This document shows positions 25,347 through 33,302 of a stretch of DNA of 35,663 bases, piece by piece. A model generated the notes under the pieces. It saw only the letters and a list, made by a program, of their open reading frames with translations, did not search any database and was not told the DNA's origin. Origin of the DNA: Acidimicrobiaceae bacterium. Lineage in GTDB: Bacteria; Actinomycetota; Acidimicrobiia; Acidimicrobiales; MedAcidi-G1. Made by a program: the position numbers and the translations under genes. The stretch is taken from NCBI GenBank assembly GCA_002717365.1, contig PBDJ01000019.1, positions 1 through 35,663 of the forward strand, given 5' to 3'. The stretch's first letter is position 1. Each line of letters starts with the position of its first letter.

Positions 25347-25846
25347 GGTCGTTCCACTCCGTGTCGAGCCAAGTGGCTCCGCTCCTTGCCTTGCATGGCC
25401 ATCGCCTGGTCCGGATCGGAGTGGTCGTCCCCTAAGAGGTGTAGAACGCCGTGCACCACCAACAGAGCCAACTCGGCGTGGTAGCCGCCGGCATGCTCCG
25501 GGGCCTGGCGGGCGGCCACCGACGGGCACACCACTACATCGCCTAACAGAACGGGTACGTCGACCGGCACCTCAGCTGGATCATCGACCGGGAAGGCCAG
25601 GACGTCGGTCGGGCCAGAGCCGTCCATGTGGTCGCGGTTCAGGGCCTCAATGGACGATTCGTCCACGAAATGCAGATGAATCTCGGCCGGTCGGTTGTCG
25701 AGCCCCTCATTCAAAAGGACGTCGGCCACCAAAGCCTCCCACCGGCTCACATCAACCGGCTGGTTGGGATTGGGGTAGTCCCGCTCGTCCTCCACGATCA
25801 CCGTCGGGCCGGAGACATAACCCGGTTGGGGAGGTTCTCCTCTCAT
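25343..25846 (-). CDS. ybeY: Endoribonuclease YbeY (rRNA maturation factor)
   Basis: 167 residues. The zinc site is the family's H-x3-H-x5-H motif: His132, His136 and His142 in VVHGVLHLLGDDHSDP. The preceding NRDHMDGSGPTDVLAFP matches the conserved substrate-binding segment. YbeY processes 16S rRNA 3' ends and takes part in ribosome quality control. The ATG overlaps the phoH stop by four bases and the gene's stop overlaps the next start, so it is translationally coupled on both sides. Confidence 0.96.
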   Translation of the reverse strand: MRGEPPQPGYVSGPTVIVEDERDYPNPNQPVDVSRWEALVADVLLNEGLDNRPAEIHLHFVDESSIEALNRDHMDGSGPTDVLAFPVDDPAEVPVDVPVLLGDVVVCPSVAARQAPEHAGGYHAELALLVVHGVLHLLGDDHSDPDQAMAMQGKERSHLARHGVERP

Positions 25847-26817
25847 CCGGTCGGCCTGTCGAGGTCCGGAGGCTTCACTCCGGTCCGCTCGTACGCCTCA
25901 ACGATGTCTTGGACGATCCGGTGGCGAACCACGTCGCGGGCCCCCAGTCGGACGAATGACAGTCCCTTGATCCCGGACAGGGTGTTCTGGAGGCCCTCGA
26001 GACCACTGCGACCTCCCGGGACGTCAACCTGGCTTACGTCGCCTGTCACCACCACCCGCGATCCGAACCCCACACGGGTAAGGAACATCTTCATCTGTTC
26101 CGGCGTGGTGTTCTGGGCCTCGTCCAGGATGACAAAACTGTTGTTGAGAGTGCGACCCCGCATGAACGCCAGGGGCGCCACCTCCACCTGGCTGCGGTCT
26201 AGTAGCCGCTGGGCGGTCTCCGCGTCCACCATGTCGAACAGGGCGTCGTAGAGGGGCCGGAGGTAGGGATCCACCTTGGCCATCAGGTCGCCGGGCAGGA
26301 AACCAACCCGCTCTCCAGCCTCGACTAGCGGACGGGTCAGAACGATGCGATCCACCTGTCCGGCCTTTAGCGCCCGGACAGCCATGGCCACAGCCAGCCA
26401 ACTCTTGCCGGTACCCGCTGGGCCGATAGCAAAGGTGATAATCCCCTCGGCTACCGCCTCGACGTAGCGCTTCTGCCCAGCCGACCGGGGACGGACTGGC
26501 TTGCCCCTAGCTGAACGGAGTATCTCCGTCGTGAGCACCTCTGAGGGTCGCTCGTCGGCCCGCACCATGTCGATGGCCCGGTCCAGGGTGTTCTCGTCGA
26601 CAGCAAGGCCCTGTTGAAGGAGGGCCACCACCTCATCGAAAACCCGTCGGACGGTAGGCGCGTGGTCGCCGTCGATGGTGATCTGGTTACCTCGGACGTG
26701 GATAGCTGAACCGGGGAAGGCGCCCTCGACTCGCCTCAGCAGGACGTCGCGCTCTCCCACGAGGTCCGACATGAGGTCGTTGCCGGGGACATTGACGGTG
26801 ACGGTGGTCGACTCCAT
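25843..26817 (-). CDS. phoH: PhoH-like ATPase
   Basis: 324 residues from ATG 26,817. After an N-terminal KH-like domain comes a P-loop ATPase: Walker A GPAGTGKS (132-139), TRPLVEAGERVGFLPGD, and Walker B FVILDEAQNTTPEQMK, then VTGDVSQVDVP as sensor. These are the core signatures of PhoH, a putative RNA-linked ATPase or helicase found beside ybeY in most bacteria, consistent with a shared role in RNA metabolism. It is first in the phoH-ybeY-corC-era operon. The proposed start is preferred over one 17 codons upstream because homologous N-termini begin with the KH-like part. Confidence 0.95.
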   Translation of the reverse strand: MESTTVTVNVPGNDLMSDLVGERDVLLRRVEGAFPGSAIHVRGNQITIDGDHAPTVRRVFDEVVALLQQGLAVDENTLDRAIDMVRADERPSEVLTTEILRSARGKPVRPRSAGQKRYVEAVAEGIITFAIGPAGTGKSWLAVAMAVRALKAGQVDRIVLTRPLVEAGERVGFLPGDLMAKVDPYLRPLYDALFDMVDAETAQRLLDRSQVEVAPLAFMRGRTLNNSFVILDEAQNTTPEQMKMFLTRVGFGSRVVVTGDVSQVDVPGGRSGLEGLQNTLSGIKGLSFVRLGARDVVRHRIVQDIVEAYERTGVKPPDLDRPTG

Positions 26818-26968
26818 TGTTCGGATACAGGCTAACGGCAGGGGCGGCCATGACCCGCAGGCGCCCAATGGATCAGTCGGCGACCGCTGCTACCGTCGTC
26901 GGAAGCCAACGAATTGCTACCCGATCCTCTCGGACACCTGTCCTCGCTGGGTGCCCTCAGCTCTCCGC

Positions 26969-27352
26969 CTACTTCTTCTTCCGGCGGCGTCTGCGGCCCC
27001 CGGAACCCCGCTGGATTTTAGCTCCGCTGCGACTGAACCACTTCTTGGAGCTCTCGGCGTCCAGGTCGGCCATCACGCGGGGACCGGCCTCGTTGACGAT
27101 GTCCTCGGCGGCGTCTAGCAGGGCGGCGATGCTGTCGTCTTCACCCAGGCCGACCGGCTCATCAGGTGTTTCCGGGGTGACAAGCGTTCCGTGGCTCCAG
27201 TTGACATCGACCCGACGCTTGGCAAACGACGGGCAGTCCTCCGGGCAACGCCAGGGCGCCTCGGGTGCGAGGTCCAGGTTGCACTTTCTCACAGTGTCCC
27301 CGTTGGGGTAGCTACGGCTCTCGAAGTGCTTGCAGTCCTGGCGCATCGGCAT
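26969..27352 (-). CDS. Small Cys-rich protein with basic C-terminal tail
   Basis: 127 residues from ATG 27,352 with GGGGAGG upstream (spacing about 12). The N-terminal 45 residues hold four cysteines (7, 24, 36, 40) in a CKHF...C...WRCPEDCPSF arrangement that looks like a small zinc or Fe-S site. A middle acidic helix (SIAALLDAAEDIVNEAG) and a strongly basic end (RRRRRKKK) follow. I do not recognise a characterised family. It begins 47 bases after sufB on the same strand and may be part of its transcript, which would suit an iron-sulfur or RNA-related role, but this is inference. Confidence 0.75.
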   Translation of the reverse strand: MPMRQDCKHFESRSYPNGDTVRKCNLDLAPEAPWRCPEDCPSFAKRRVDVNWSHGTLVTPETPDEPVGLGEDDSIAALLDAAEDIVNEAGPRVMADLDAESSKKWFSRSGAKIQRGSGGRRRRRKKK

Positions 27353-27399
27353 GACCAGAGTGTGCCTCCCCGGAGACACCCGCCGGGTGACCAACCGGG

Positions 27400-28803
27400 T
27401 CAGCCGATCGAGCCCTCCATCTGCAACTCAATGAGGCGGCTCCACTCCACGGCGTATTCCATGGGAAGTGTCCGAGTGACCGGCTCGATGAAGCCGTTTA
27501 CCACCATCGACATGGCCTGCTCCTCGGACAATCCTCGGCTCATCAGGTAGAAGAGCTGGTCGTCGGCGACCTTGGACACTGTGGCCTCGTGACCGACCAC
27601 CGCGTCGGCTGAACCGACCTCCATGTACGGGTAGGTGTCCGAGATGCTGTCGTCGTCCAAGATCAGGGCATCGCACTGCACGAAGCTCTTGCAGCCGTAG
27701 GCGTCGTCCTCTACCCGGACCAGGCCGCGGTAACTGGTCCGTCCGCCGTCCTTGGAGATCGACTTGGAAACGATCTTGGATGTTGTCTCGGGGGCGGCAT
27801 GGGTCATCTTGGCTCCGGCGTCCTGGTGTTGACCTGTCCCTGCGTAGGCCACCGAGAGGACCTCACCGGAGGCTTTGGGTCCGGCCAGGATGACTGCCGG
27901 GTACTTCATGGTCAGCCGAGATCCGATGTTCCCGTCGATCCACTCCATGTGCCCCTCGGCCTCTACTCGGGCCCGCTTGGTGACCAGGTTGTAGACGTTG
28001 GATGACCAGTTCTGGATGGTGGTGTAGGTGACCCGGGCCGCCTTCTTGACCACGATCTCCACCACAGCCGAGTGCAGCGAGTCGGTGCTGTAGACGGGGG
28101 CTGAGCACCCTTCGATGTAGTGCACCTCGGAGCCTTCGTCGGCGATGATGAGGGTTCGCTCGAATTGGCCCATGTTCTCGGCGTTGATCCGGAAGTAGGC
28201 CTGGAGGGGCATCTCCACCTTCACGCCGGGCGGCACGTAGATGAACGATCCCCCGCTCCACACGGCGGAGTTCAGCGCCGAGAACTTGTTGTCGTTGGGC
28301 GGGATGATTCGGCCGAAGTAGGCGCGCACGATCTCCGGGTGCTCCCGCAGTGCAGTGTCCATGTCACAGAAGATGACGCCCTGGGCTTCAAGGTCTTCGC
28401 GGTTGCGGTGATACACGACCTCGGACTCGTATTGGGCAGTGACACCGGCCAGGTACTTGCGTTCTGCCTCGGGAATGCCCAACTTCTCGTAGGTGGTCTT
28501 GATTGACTCCGGGACCTCGTCCCAGTCGTCGGAAAGCGAATCCGTGGGTTTGATGTAATAGAAGATGTCTTCGAAGTCGATGCCCGACAGGTCACCGCCC
28601 CACCAGGGCATCGGTCGACGGCCGAAGCGATCGTAGGACTTCAGCCGGAAGTCCCTCATCCAGTTGGGCTCGCCTTTCATCCACGACATCTCACGGATGA
28701 TGTCCTCGTTCAGCCCCTTCTTGGGCTTGAAGACGTAGTCCTCCTCGTCGCTCCAGCCAAGCTTGTAGCGACTGAGGTCGAGACCGAGATCGGTTGCGGC
28801 CAT
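27400..28803 (-). CDS. sufB: Fe-S cluster assembly scaffold protein SufB
   Basis: 467 residues, normal SufB length. Diagnostic segments include [16 protein letters not shown] near the N-terminus, [44 protein letters not shown] and the C-terminal [21 protein letters not shown] and [27 protein letters not shown]. SufB with SufC and SufD builds 4Fe-4S clusters under stress or as the main system in actinobacteria. Here it stands without sufC, sufD or sufS within the window, which is unusual. AAGGAGA lies 11 bases before the ATG, and the leader holds a strong hairpin. Confidence 0.96.
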   Translation of the reverse strand: MAATDLGLDLSRYKLGWSDEEDYVFKPKKGLNEDIIREMSWMKGEPNWMRDFRLKSYDRFGRRPMPWWGGDLSGIDFEDIFYYIKPTDSLSDDWDEVPESIKTTYEKLGIPEAERKYLAGVTAQYESEVVYHRNREDLEAQGVIFCDMDTALREHPEIVRAYFGRIIPPNDNKFSALNSAVWSGGSFIYVPPGVKVEMPLQAYFRINAENMGQFERTLIIADEGSEVHYIEGCSAPVYSTDSLHSAVVEIVVKKAARVTYTTIQNWSSNVYNLVTKRARVEAEGHMEWIDGNIGSRLTMKYPAVILAGPKASGEVLSVAYAGTGQHQDAGAKMTHAAPETTSKIVSKSISKDGGRTSYRGLVRVEDDAYGCKSFVQCDALILDDDSISDTYPYMEVGSADAVVGHEATVSKVADDQLFYLMSRGLSEEQAMSMVVNGFIEPVTRTLPMEYAVEWSRLIELQMEGSIG

Positions 28804-28840
28804 CTGTGACGTCTCCTTGGAGACCGGTTACTTGCTCGTA

Positions 28841-28860
28841 CCCGACGGCGACCCATCGGG
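28841..28860 (-). promoter_or_regulatory. Leader hairpin upstream of sufB
   Basis: An 8-base-pair stem (CCCGATGG pairing with CCGTCGGG, one G-U pair) closes a GTCG loop. It lies between the candidate -10 box at 28,885-28,890 and the sufB ribosome binding site, so it would be in the 5' UTR. It may stabilise the mRNA or serve regulation in response to iron or redox state; no regulator site is identified. Confidence 0.4.
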
Positions 28861-28884
28861 ATTTCTCCTACGTAGATAGTAACA

Positions 28885-28890
28885 ATTGTA
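28885..28890 (-). promoter_or_regulatory. Candidate -10 box of sufB
   Basis: TACAAT on the minus strand, one base from the sigma-70 consensus, in a short AT-rich stretch 82 bases upstream of the sufB ATG. It overlaps the palindrome ACAATTGT, which could be a repressor site. No clear -35 box is seen. Confidence 0.35.
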
Positions 28891-28961
28891 GGCGCAGAAT
28901 CCCCGACCCTTCTCCTAGTGGGCGGGGTTGTGGGCGACCGCCGAGCCATCCGAGACGGACC

Positions 28962-28973
28962 CCGGGCACCCGG
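28962..28973 (-). terminator. Short GC hairpin after the hydrolase-like gene
   Basis: CCGGG and CCCGG flank a two-base centre 23 bases beyond the hydrolase-like stop. It could help end transcription before sufB, but there is no U-run. Confidence 0.2.
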
Positions 28974-28995
28974 TTAGGAACCTCGGTAAAGCCGG

Positions 28996-29793
28996 TCAGC
29001 CATGTTGGCGACGCTGGCGGTCCAGCCAGCCCAGAAGCATGGCGATGGCCCGGGGGTCGTGTCGCAGGTGGTGGCCGGCTCCGGCGATCATCCGCAGGTC
29101 GGCGATTCCGTGGCCCGAGGCCAATACCCGGGCATCCAGCGGAGGCACTACCTCGTCGTCGCTGCCGTGGACCAGCAGGAGGTCACGGGTGCCCAGCTCG
29201 GCCACCGATCGTTCCGCCGAAATCTCTCGCAAGGCTGCGGACCATCGTCCAAAGTCGGTGGACGACTCCTCGGAGGTGATCACCCCGGCCCGACGGGCAT
29301 GGAGGAGGAGACGGCGCGGGTTGGCCGCCCAGTCCGACCAGTCGGCCGGAGCAGCCAAGGCGGCCACGCCTCGGATCTCGGGATCGATCGCCGCAGCGCA
29401 GATAGCCAGCGAAGCGCCGGTCCCAAACCCGACGGCCCAGACGCCCTCTACACCGTCCTGACCGCGGAGGTCTGCGGCGGCAGCTACCACGTCATCTCGC
29501 CATCCGTCCAGGCTGAAGTCTCCCTCCGAGTCGCCCATTCCACGCATGTGCGGAACCATGGCCACCCAAGCCATCTCGGTGGAGATACGGAAGGCCAGTT
29601 CGGGAAAGGTGGCCACGCTGTTGGCTCCGCCACCTGGTCCGCTGGGAAAGCCGTGACAGATCACCACACCGGGCCGGCCGCCCTCGTTGAGCGGCGGGCG
29701 GGTCAGATGAGCGACCAAACTCAGGTCACCGGACCGAAACCGGTGGTTCTCAAACCCGTCCGGCGGATCGGGCCTCGTATCGTCGACGGCCAC
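28996..29793 (-). CDS. Alpha/beta hydrolase-fold protein with Gly in place of the nucleophile Ser
   Basis: 265 residues from GTG 29,793, four bases after the stop of the upstream gene. The fold is clear: oxyanion region ICHGFPSGPGG (45-55), strand-turn MVPHMRGMGDSEGDFS, then the nucleophile elbow VGFGTG where Gly124 occupies the place of the catalytic Ser, Asp in VHGSDDEVVP and His in GAGHHLRHD. So the acid and base are kept but the nucleophile is missing, unless another residue (Thr125 or Ser128 nearby) serves. It could be a non-hydrolytic or regulatory family member. It is last in a run with the gamma-carbonic-anhydrase-like and flavin reductase genes. Confidence 0.85.
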   Translation of the reverse strand: MAVDDTRPDPPDGFENHRFRSGDLSLVAHLTRPPLNEGGRPGVVICHGFPSGPGGGANSVATFPELAFRISTEMAWVAMVPHMRGMGDSEGDFSLDGWRDDVVAAAADLRGQDGVEGVWAVGFGTGASLAICAAAIDPEIRGVAALAAPADWSDWAANPRRLLLHARRAGVITSEESSTDFGRWSAALREISAERSVAELGTRDLLLVHGSDDEVVPPLDARVLASGHGIADLRMIAGAGHHLRHDPRAIAMLLGWLDRQRRQHG

Positions 29794-29797
29794 CCTT

Positions 29798-30316
29798 TCA
29801 GTCCAGTCGACGTAGCAACTCGCGGAACTCGCGACCTCGCTGCACATAGACCTCGGCGTGAGCCATGTTGGCGTCCTCAGGCACCACGCCTTCGCGAACA
29901 GTGGCCGGCACGCCAAGGGCCATGGAGTTCGGGGGCACGATCTGGCCGTTGCGTACCACGGCGTTGGCCCCCACGATCGATCCCCGACCAACGACTGCCT
30001 CGTAGAGGACCATAGCCCCAACGCCGACCAGTACCCGGTCCTCGATAGTGCACCCTTCGAGGTGGCACAAATGGCCGAGGGTGACGTCGTTGCCCACGAT
30101 GGTGGCCAACTCGCCGGTGCAGTGCAGCACGGAGTTGTCCTGGACCGAGGTCCGGGCTCCGATGGCGATGCGGTTGTCGTCGGCCCGGATCACCGCATGG
30201 GGCCACACGCTGGAGCCGGGTCCCAGTACTACGTCGCCGATCACCACGGCCAGCGGATGGACGTAAGCCGTGGGGTCGACCTGCGGGACCCGGTCACCTA
30301 GGGCGTAGACGGCCAT
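29798..30316 (-). CDS. Gamma-carbonic anhydrase-like hexapeptide-repeat protein
   Basis: 172 residues forming a left-handed beta-helix of hexapeptide repeats (AVVIGDVVLGPGSSVWPHAV and following), with a C-terminal helix. Family zinc ligands should be three histidines. His65 (VLHC) and His82 (GHLCHLEGC) are present, but the third position is Glu87, with a His two residues earlier (His85). The change looks like a conserved subfamily trait rather than damage, and such proteins may bind other metals or ligands. The ATG overlaps the flavin-reductase stop by one base (TAATG), so they are co-translated. Whether it hydrates CO2 is uncertain. Confidence 0.9.
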   Translation of the reverse strand: MAVYALGDRVPQVDPTAYVHPLAVVIGDVVLGPGSSVWPHAVIRADDNRIAIGARTSVQDNSVLHCTGELATIVGNDVTLGHLCHLEGCTIEDRVLVGVGAMVLYEAVVGRGSIVGANAVVRNGQIVPPNSMALGVPATVREGVVPEDANMAHAEVYVQRGREFRELLRRLD

Positions 30317-30804
30317 TAGACGAGTGGCCGGTACCTGCCGTACCGGCCACCGAGGAATACGAGCGGTGAACCCTCGTCCACGTGGCTCAGGTCGGTGACT
30401 CGACCCAGGACGAACCAGTGGTCGCCGGCGTCGACCACATCATGAATCGCGCAGTCGATGGAGGCCAGGCATGATGGGATAACCGGAGACCCGGAAGCTG
30501 CGGGGACCCAGCCCGTTTCCTTCCACGGGTCCCCGCCCTTACGGAAGAAAGCGTTGGAGAGGTCCTCCTGGGTGTCAGATAGCACGTTGACGCAAAACGA
30601 CCCGCTGGTCTCAATACGTGGCCACGTGTACGAACTCTTGCCGGGTAGGAACCCGACCAGGGGCGGATCCATGGACACCGAAACGAAAGAGCCGATGACC
30701 ATGGCCAAGGGCTCGTCGCCCTCCATCCCGGTAACCAGAGTCACCCCGGTGGGGTAACGCCCCAGAACCTTCCGGTAAAGGTCGCCGTCAATCTCCGATC
30801 CCAC
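30316..30804 (-). CDS. Flavin reductase-like FMN-binding protein
   Basis: 162 residues from a GTG start with GGAGG five bases upstream. The split-barrel flavin reductase domain is recognisable in YRKVLGRYPTGVTLVTG, the GSFVSVSMDPPLVGF segment, SGSFCVNVLSDTQEDLSNAF and the closing HWFVLGRVTDL and PLVFLGGRYGRY. Such proteins reduce FMN or FAD with NAD(P)H to supply a two-component monooxygenase, or act as flavoproteins themselves. No monooxygenase partner is seen next to it. It heads the overlapping run with the gamma-carbonic-anhydrase-like and hydrolase-like genes. Confidence 0.92.
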   Translation of the reverse strand: MGSEIDGDLYRKVLGRYPTGVTLVTGMEGDEPLAMVIGSFVSVSMDPPLVGFLPGKSSYTWPRIETSGSFCVNVLSDTQEDLSNAFFRKGGDPWKETGWVPAASGSPVIPSCLASIDCAIHDVVDAGDHWFVLGRVTDLSHVDEGSPLVFLGGRYGRYRPLV

Positions 30805-30854
30805 CTGTGCCTCCGTGCCGTCCGGGTCGGTCGAGGCTGGACGCTAGCGCCGGA

Positions 30855-31730
<876 letters not shown>

Positions 31731-31738
31731 GACCGTGA

Positions 31739-31744
31739 AGGGTA
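31739..31744 (-). promoter_or_regulatory. -10 box for leaderless transcript of the MBL-fold gene
   Basis: TACCCT with exactly eight bases to the ATG at 31,730, identical in box and spacing to glyS. Confidence 0.45.
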
Positions 31745-31772
31745 CGGACGGGCCTGACCCGGTGGGGCAGAT

Positions 31773-32204
31773 GTGACGAATCTCTCAGGTGACCGCGGCT
31801 CAGATTGGCCGGATTTCAAACCAGTCAACCAGATAAGCAAGACTCGGCTGGTGGTTGCAGACGTCGGGTCCGCTGGCTTGTCAGATGGCCTGGTGGCCAT
31901 CGTCAAGGCAGGTTGTCCGGCTTGCGCTCTAGTCGCGCCGGTGCTTGCCGACCTGTCCGAACGGGCCGGGTTGACCGCCTACACCCAGGACGATCCGACC
32001 TTCCCGGCGGTGGCCGACTGGGTTGTGGACGACACCGATCTGGCCATCAGTTGGCACCTGGACCTGGAGGCTGTGCCCACCCTGTTGCGAATCGAGGCCG
32101 GTCAGGAGGTCGAGCGGACAACGGGATGGGACCGAAACCGGTGGGAGCAGCTGGCAGGGGTGACCGACCTTGGACCCGACCTACCGGCCTTCAAGCCCGG
32201 CTGA
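31773..32204 (+). CDS. Thioredoxin-fold protein with CPAC active site
   Basis: 143 residues from a GTG at 31,773. The segment AGCPACALVAPVLADL carries the redox pair Cys48 and Cys51, and VPTLL supplies the cis-proline loop around residue 101. It lacks a signal peptide, so acts in the cytoplasm. It is the first gene of an apparent three-gene operon, six bases before the next gene, ending with the UGSC selenoprotein. A thioredoxin-like partner beside a selenocysteine protein suggests it reduces or exchanges disulfide/selenosulfide bonds with it. Its stop is TGA in the same frame as the following gene. Confidence 0.85.
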   Translation: MTNLSGDRGSDWPDFKPVNQISKTRLVVADVGSAGLSDGLVAIVKAGCPACALVAPVLADLSERAGLTAYTQDDPTFPAVADWVVDDTDLAISWHLDLEAVPTLLRIEAGQEVERTTGWDRNRWEQLAGVTDLGPDLPAFKPG

Positions 32205-32210
32205 GGGTCC

Positions 32211-33302
32211 CTGACAGTTGATCCCGGGCGGATCGACGAACTCCGGATCCGGTTCAGCAATACCGGCCTAGCCTCCCGTCGGGTTGAACTGGGATCAGAC
32301 GAGGACGACGCCGAGGCCCTCTTCGACCGAGGGTGGACCGACGGGCTGCCTGTTGTTCCCCCAACCGAAGCCCGGGTGGCTCGCATGCTGGACGGAACGA
32401 CTCGGGCAGCCGACGAGGTGGTGGCGGTCGTGCCCCCTGCCCTCGTCGAATGCACGGTGGAGAAGGTGGCCGTGAACGCCGTGATGGCCGGCTGCCGGCC
32501 CGAATATCTCCCGGTGGTGTTGGCCGCTCTGGAGGCCGTCTGTACCGACGAGTTCAACATGCACGGAATTCTCGCCACCACGATGGGAGTCGGACCCGTC
32601 CTGGTGGTCAACGGCCCGGTGGCATCACGAATCGGAATGAATAGCGGTGTGAATGCCCTCGGCCAGGGGAACCGAGCCAATGTCACCATCGGGCGAGCTG
32701 TCCAGTTGGTGGTCCGCAACGTCGGCGGGGGGGCTCCCGGTGGCATCGACCGGGCCACCCACGGCAGCATGGCCAAGTTGGGGTTCTGCTTTGCCGAGGA
32801 CGAGGCGGGCAGTCCGTGGACCACCTTGTCTGAGGATCGTGGCTTCGACCGGTCCCAGGACGTGGTGACGGCCTTCTGCGGCGAGGGGCCCCGGATCCTG
32901 GTCGACCAGAAGAGTCGATCGGCCGATTCTCTGGTTCGGGCACTGGCCGAGGGCCTGCGATCCAGCGTCTCGCCCCGGGTGATGATGGGTATGGATGTGA
33001 TGCTGGTGCTCTCCCCGGAACACATGTCCCGGTTCCGAGATGCCGGCTGGGACCGAAACCGGTTCATGGCCGAGTTGTCCGGTCATCTGACGGTCAACGT
33101 CGACGACGTCCTGGCTGGAGCAGGCGGGATCGAAGAAGGGCTTCCCGAGGGATTCGCCGGCATGGCCCTCCCCAAGTTTCGTCCGGGTGGGCTGCTGGTC
33201 GTCCACGCAGGTGGTCCGGCCGGCTTGTTCTCAGCCATTGTGGGAGGATGGCTGAACGGCCCGATGGGCAGCGAGCCGACGAGCAGGGAGATCACGCCGT
33301 GA
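32211..33302 (+). CDS. Protein of UGSC-linked family, conserved DGLPVVPPTE N-terminus
   Basis: About 363 residues if it starts at CTG 32,211. No ATG, GTG or TTG is in frame between the previous stop (32,202-32,204) and GTG 32,376, but the conserved-looking stretch FDRGWTDGLPVVPPTEARV lies before 32,376 and must be coding. CTG 32,211 has GAGGG just upstream. Later segments are rich in glycine and methionine (MNSGVNALGQGNRANVTIGRAV, GVGPVLVVNGPV). I do not know the biochemical function; it resembles proteins that accompany UGSC proteins. The stop overlaps the UGSC gene start by four bases (GTGA), so the two are co-translated and probably form a complex or pathway. Confidence 0.75.
   Translation: MTVDPGRIDELRIRFSNTGLASRRVELGSDEDDAEALFDRGWTDGLPVVPPTEARVARMLDGTTRAADEVVAVVPPALVECTVEKVAVNAVMAGCRPEYLPVVLAALEAVCTDEFNMHGILATTMGVGPVLVVNGPVASRIGMNSGVNALGQGNRANVTIGRAVQLVVRNVGGGAPGGIDRATHGSMAKLGFCFAEDEAGSPWTTLSEDRGFDRSQDVVTAFCGEGPRILVDQKSRSADSLVRALAEGLRSSVSPRVMMGMDVMLVLSPEHMSRFRDAGWDRNRFMAELSGHLTVNVDDVLAGAGGIEEGLPEGFAGMALPKFRPGGLLVVHAGGPAGLFSAIVGGWLNGPMGSEPTSREITP

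Noticed and set aside
24490-25959. Long plus-strand frame of 489 codons
   Set aside because: It lies opposite corC and ybeY, has Arg/Ser/Thr-rich low-complexity translation, and shows no domain; it is a high-GC antisense shadow.
29002-30015. Plus-strand frame of 337 codons
   Set aside because: Antisense to the hydrolase-like and gamma-carbonic-anhydrase-like genes, which have clear family motifs; the plus-strand translation has none.
32202-32204. Selenocysteine at the end of the thioredoxin-like protein, fusing it to the next gene
   Set aside because: No Cys-like or UGSC-like context around the codon, no good SECIS hairpin, and both parts look like complete domains; kept only as a low-interest observation.
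32102-33067. Minus-strand frame of 321 codons
   Set aside because: Opposite the well supported gene of the redox operon, Ser/Arg/Pro-rich and without recognisable domains.
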